7,438 nucleotides of DNA from Candidatus Aenigmatarchaeota archaeon (lineage in GTDB: Archaea; Aenigmatarchaeota; Aenigmatarchaeia; QMZS01). Of the stretch, positions 5,524 through 7,438 are shown one piece after another; position 1 is the first letter of the stretch, and each line of letters begins with the position of its first letter. The stretch spans positions 1 through 7,438 of the forward strand of contig JAGGTL010000016.1 of the NCBI GenBank assembly GCA_021163805.1, written 5' to 3'. The notes under the pieces are model-generated. The model saw nothing but the letters and a program-made list of their open reading frames with translations, was not told the origin of the DNA and did no database searches. The translations under genes and the position numbers were made by a program.

Positions 5524-7438
5524 AAAAAGAATTATGGAGGCATTAAAGAATGGTAAAATAATAAATTGGAAGCTAAATGTTCATTTGTTTTTCATCTTCA
5601 TCATCTTCTCTCTTTCCATTCCGAATCTGGTTTTTGCTAATTTATCGGTCTTTTTAAATTCCCCGCCAAACCAGACAACGACAAGCGATTCAACTCCAGA
5701 CTTCAACTTCACGGTCTCTGGAACGGAATCTTCCTATTCCTGCGAATTGTTTATAAATGACATGGGATACGGAACAGAGACAGCAAACAACAACACACCA
5801 ACAATTATAACAGCAAATTCTTCTCTTTCAGATGGGACTTATGATTGGTATGTTAACTGCACCGCCAACTCAGTAACCAATCAGAGCGAGGTGAGGGAGA
5901 TTACGATTGACGCAACTTCTCCTGTAATCAATTTTACGTCTCCAACAGAACCCAACGGAACAACAATTCCAAGAAACTGGACGGAAGTAAACATGACGAT
6001 AGACGAACCCGATTTAGACGCTTTTGATTTTGACCGGGATTACACGGAACTTGACAATTATTTAGTCGGCTACTGGAGGTTTGACAACAATTCCGCCTAT
6101 GGAGAGGACAATACCCATTTCTACGATTATTCCGGAACTGGAAACAACGGAACATGCTCTGGAAGCAGTTGCCCGAACTACACGGAAGGAAAGAAGCAGT
6201 TGGGGCTTGAATTTGACGGGGTTGATGATTATGTGGAAGTTCCCGATGATGATAGTTTGGATATTACTGATGAGATTACCGTTGAGGTATGGATTAAACA
6301 CTTTTCCCGAACAGACACTAATCCAAGAATTGTCGTGAAACAGCCTGTTAATTACGCTTATCTTATATGGTTTGATAATGCTAATGACCAAATTGGATTT
6401 AGGATAAGAAGAGACAGTGATTTAACACACAATTCTGCTTTCGCTTCTCACACGCCTGATAATACGTGGCATCATTTTGTTGGAACATACGACGGAACAT
6501 ATATTAAAATTTATAAAGATGGTATTTTAAAAGACAGTGTTTCTTTTCCTGGGACTATACACATAACTGATGGTAATTTAGTAATTGGTGGAAGACAGGA
6601 TGGTAGTCAACAATTCAACGGCACAATAGACGAACTCCGCATCTACAACAAATCCTTATCGGCAGAGGAAGTCAAGCAGAGGTATCTATCAACAAGGGCG
6701 AGGTATTACGATGATTCTTTAGTTCTGGCGATGAACTTCAACAACAATTCCGCTATTGGAGAAAATTCAACAAAAGCGGTGGATATTTCAAAATACGGGA
6801 ATAACGGAACAATTCACGGAGCAACTTGGACAACTGGAAAATTCGGCTCCGCTTTGGAGTTTGACGGAACAGATGATTATGTGGATTGCGGGAATGATGA
6901 TAGTTTGGATATTGAAAGTGCGGTTACGATTGAGGCGTGGGTGAAACTTGTAGACTCAGATGTTAATAATTATGCTGTTGTTCAAAAAGGGGATACCCAG
7001 TATTGGCTTAGGAGCAGACTTGCTACTGATAAGTGGTCGTTTTGTATTTATGATGGAGAATATCATATTGCGGCGGCAGATACAACATCAGAAAGGAATG
7101 TATGGACTCATCTTGTTGGAAGATATGATAATTTGACAGGAGAGGTATCATTATGGGTAAATGGTGAAAAACAAGCAGAGACTGCAACATCAAATAATCC
7201 TGTATCTAATGGATATAGTGTAGTTATTGGTAAAAATAATCAAGCAGGTGGTCACTATTTCCACGGCACAATAGACGAAGTCCGCATCTACAACCGAGCC
7301 TTAAGCGAGGACGAAATAAAAATGCACTACCTTTCGGAATTCCAGAAATACAACTCAACCCAATGGAGATTTTACAACAATTTAACGGACCTGGAAGACG
7401 GGACTTACGCTTATTACGGATGGGCGAATGATACAGCA
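5507..7438 (+). CDS. Secreted LamG/Ig-like modular surface protein, 3' end outside window
   Basis: The reading frame is open for all 644 visible codons and runs off the right edge. A basic N-terminus is followed by a hydrophobic segment (about 26-44) ending in VFA|N, a likely signal peptide. In-frame ATGs at 5516 and 5534 are alternative starts; the 5534 start would give a more usual 35-residue signal peptide. Next come an Ig-like domain (about 45-135, with C79 and C118 as a probable disulfide), the first strands of another Ig-like domain (about 138-180), LamG-like domain 1 (186-396) and LamG-like domain 2 (405-610). After these, Ig-like sequence resumes (LEDGTYAYYGWANDTA). Both LamG domains show the family pattern: LEFDG-x-DDYV, then WIK/WVK, then W-x-H, and finally GTIDE-x-RIYN-x-(A/S)LS. 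Such concanavalin A-like folds bind glycans or proteins at cell surfaces, but the ligand is unknown. Sequons are abundant. A C-terminal anchor may lie beyond the window. Confidence 0.87.
   Translation, partial: MRNMNRKRIMEALKNGKIINWKLNVHLFFIFIIFSLSIPNLVFANLSVFLNSPPNQTTTSDSTPDFNFTVSGTESSYSCELFINDMGYGTETANNNTPTIITANSSLSDGTYDWYVNCTANSVTNQSEVREITIDATSPVINFTSPTEPNGTTIPRNWTEVNMTIDEPDLDAFDFDRDYTELDNYLVGYWRFDNNSAYGEDNTHFYDYSGTGNNGTCSGSSCPNYTEGKKQLGLEFDGVDDYVEVPDDDSLDITDEITVEVWIKHFSRTDTNPRIVVKQPVNYAYLIWFDNANDQIGFRIRRDSDLTHNSAFASHTPDNTWHHFVGTYDGTYIKIYKDGILKDSVSFPGTIHITDGNLVIGGRQDGSQQFNGTIDELRIYNKSLSAEEVKQRYLSTRARYYDDSLVLAMNFNNNSAIGENSTKAVDISKYGNNGTIHGATWTTGKFGSALEFDGTDDYVDCGNDDSLDIESAVTIEAWVKLVDSDVNNYAVVQKGDTQYWLRSRLATDKWSFCIYDGEYHIAAADTTSERNVWTHLVGRYDNLTGEVSLWVNGEKQAETATSNNPVSNGYSVVIGKNNQAGGHYFHGTIDEVRIYNRALSEDEIKMHYLSEFQKYNSTQWRFYNNLTDLEDGTYAYYGWANDTA
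6062..6694 (+). other. LamG-like (concanavalin A-like) domain 1
   Basis: This covers residues 186-396 of the surface protein. It opens with LVGYWRFDNN, continues with LEFDGVDDYVEV and an aromatic WIKH strand, has the characteristic WHHFVGTYDG in the middle, and ends with GTIDELRIYNKSLSAEEVK. The outer parts (6080-6298 and 6614-6676) closely resemble those of domain 2 in DNA as well as protein, whereas the core (6299-6613) does not. Confidence 0.8.
6719..7336 (+). other. LamG-like (concanavalin A-like) domain 2
   Basis: This covers residues 405-610. It opens with LVLAMNFNNNSA, then LEFDGTDDYVDCG, WVKL, WTHLVGRYDN and VSLWVNGEK, and closes with GTIDEVRIYNRALSEDEIK. Its closing segment begins 12 codons that match domain 1 at 34 of 36 bases (7259-7294 against 6614-6649), while its core (6947-7258) has diverged. 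It is joined to domain 1 by a short linker with no separate domain between them. Confidence 0.8.

Noticed and set aside
6062..6391. Minus-strand and off-frame plus-strand open frames inside the LamG gene (also 5934-6155, 6081-6338, 6756-6944)
   Set aside because: All overlap a 644-codon frame with two recognisable LamG domains; the short frames mirror its repeats and lack any motif.

Overview
The window looks archaeal, most likely from an uncultivated, AT-rich, small-genome (DPANN-type) lineage. The supporting signs are a pilin-like protein with an archaeal class III signal peptide (KFKG|VTPV), an Mtq2/HemK2-type methyltransferase of the archaeal/eukaryotic length class, TATA-like boxes about 25 bases upstream of start codons that lack Shine-Dalgarno sequences, and large secreted NosD-like, Ig-like and LamG-like surface proteins rich in N-glycosylation sequons. 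The lineage is inferred; no marker gene that would fix it is present.

Layout. Bases 77-616 (+) encode a compact SAM-dependent methyltransferase with an NPPY motif. It converges with a 1015-residue minus-strand gene (666-3713) for a membrane-anchored surface protein: signal peptide, duplicated beta-helix (NosD/CASH-type) modules, Ig-like domains, two six-cysteine modules, one transmembrane helix and a charged cytoplasmic coiled-coil tail. Just upstream on the same strand is a 205-residue type IV pilin-like protein (3807-4424) with a well-placed TATA box. Bases 4486-5410 hold decayed coding sequence on the plus strand. Pieces in three frames can be joined across homopolymer and dinucleotide runs into a protein ending in a nuclease-like YEIETG motif. 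From 5507 to the right edge, a secreted protein gene is open over its whole visible length (644 codons), with Ig-like sequence and two LamG-like (concanavalin A-like) domains; it continues beyond the window.

Function. Apart from the methyltransferase and the relic, the window is a cell-surface locus: a pilin-like subunit and two large modular exported proteins of the kind used for adhesion, glycan binding or cell-cell contact. No complete pathway or defence system is visible. The most interesting features concern how the surface genes evolve: near-identical internal DNA repeats, a hydrophobic insert in one repeat copy only, and LamG domains with conserved edges but diverged cores of different codon usage.
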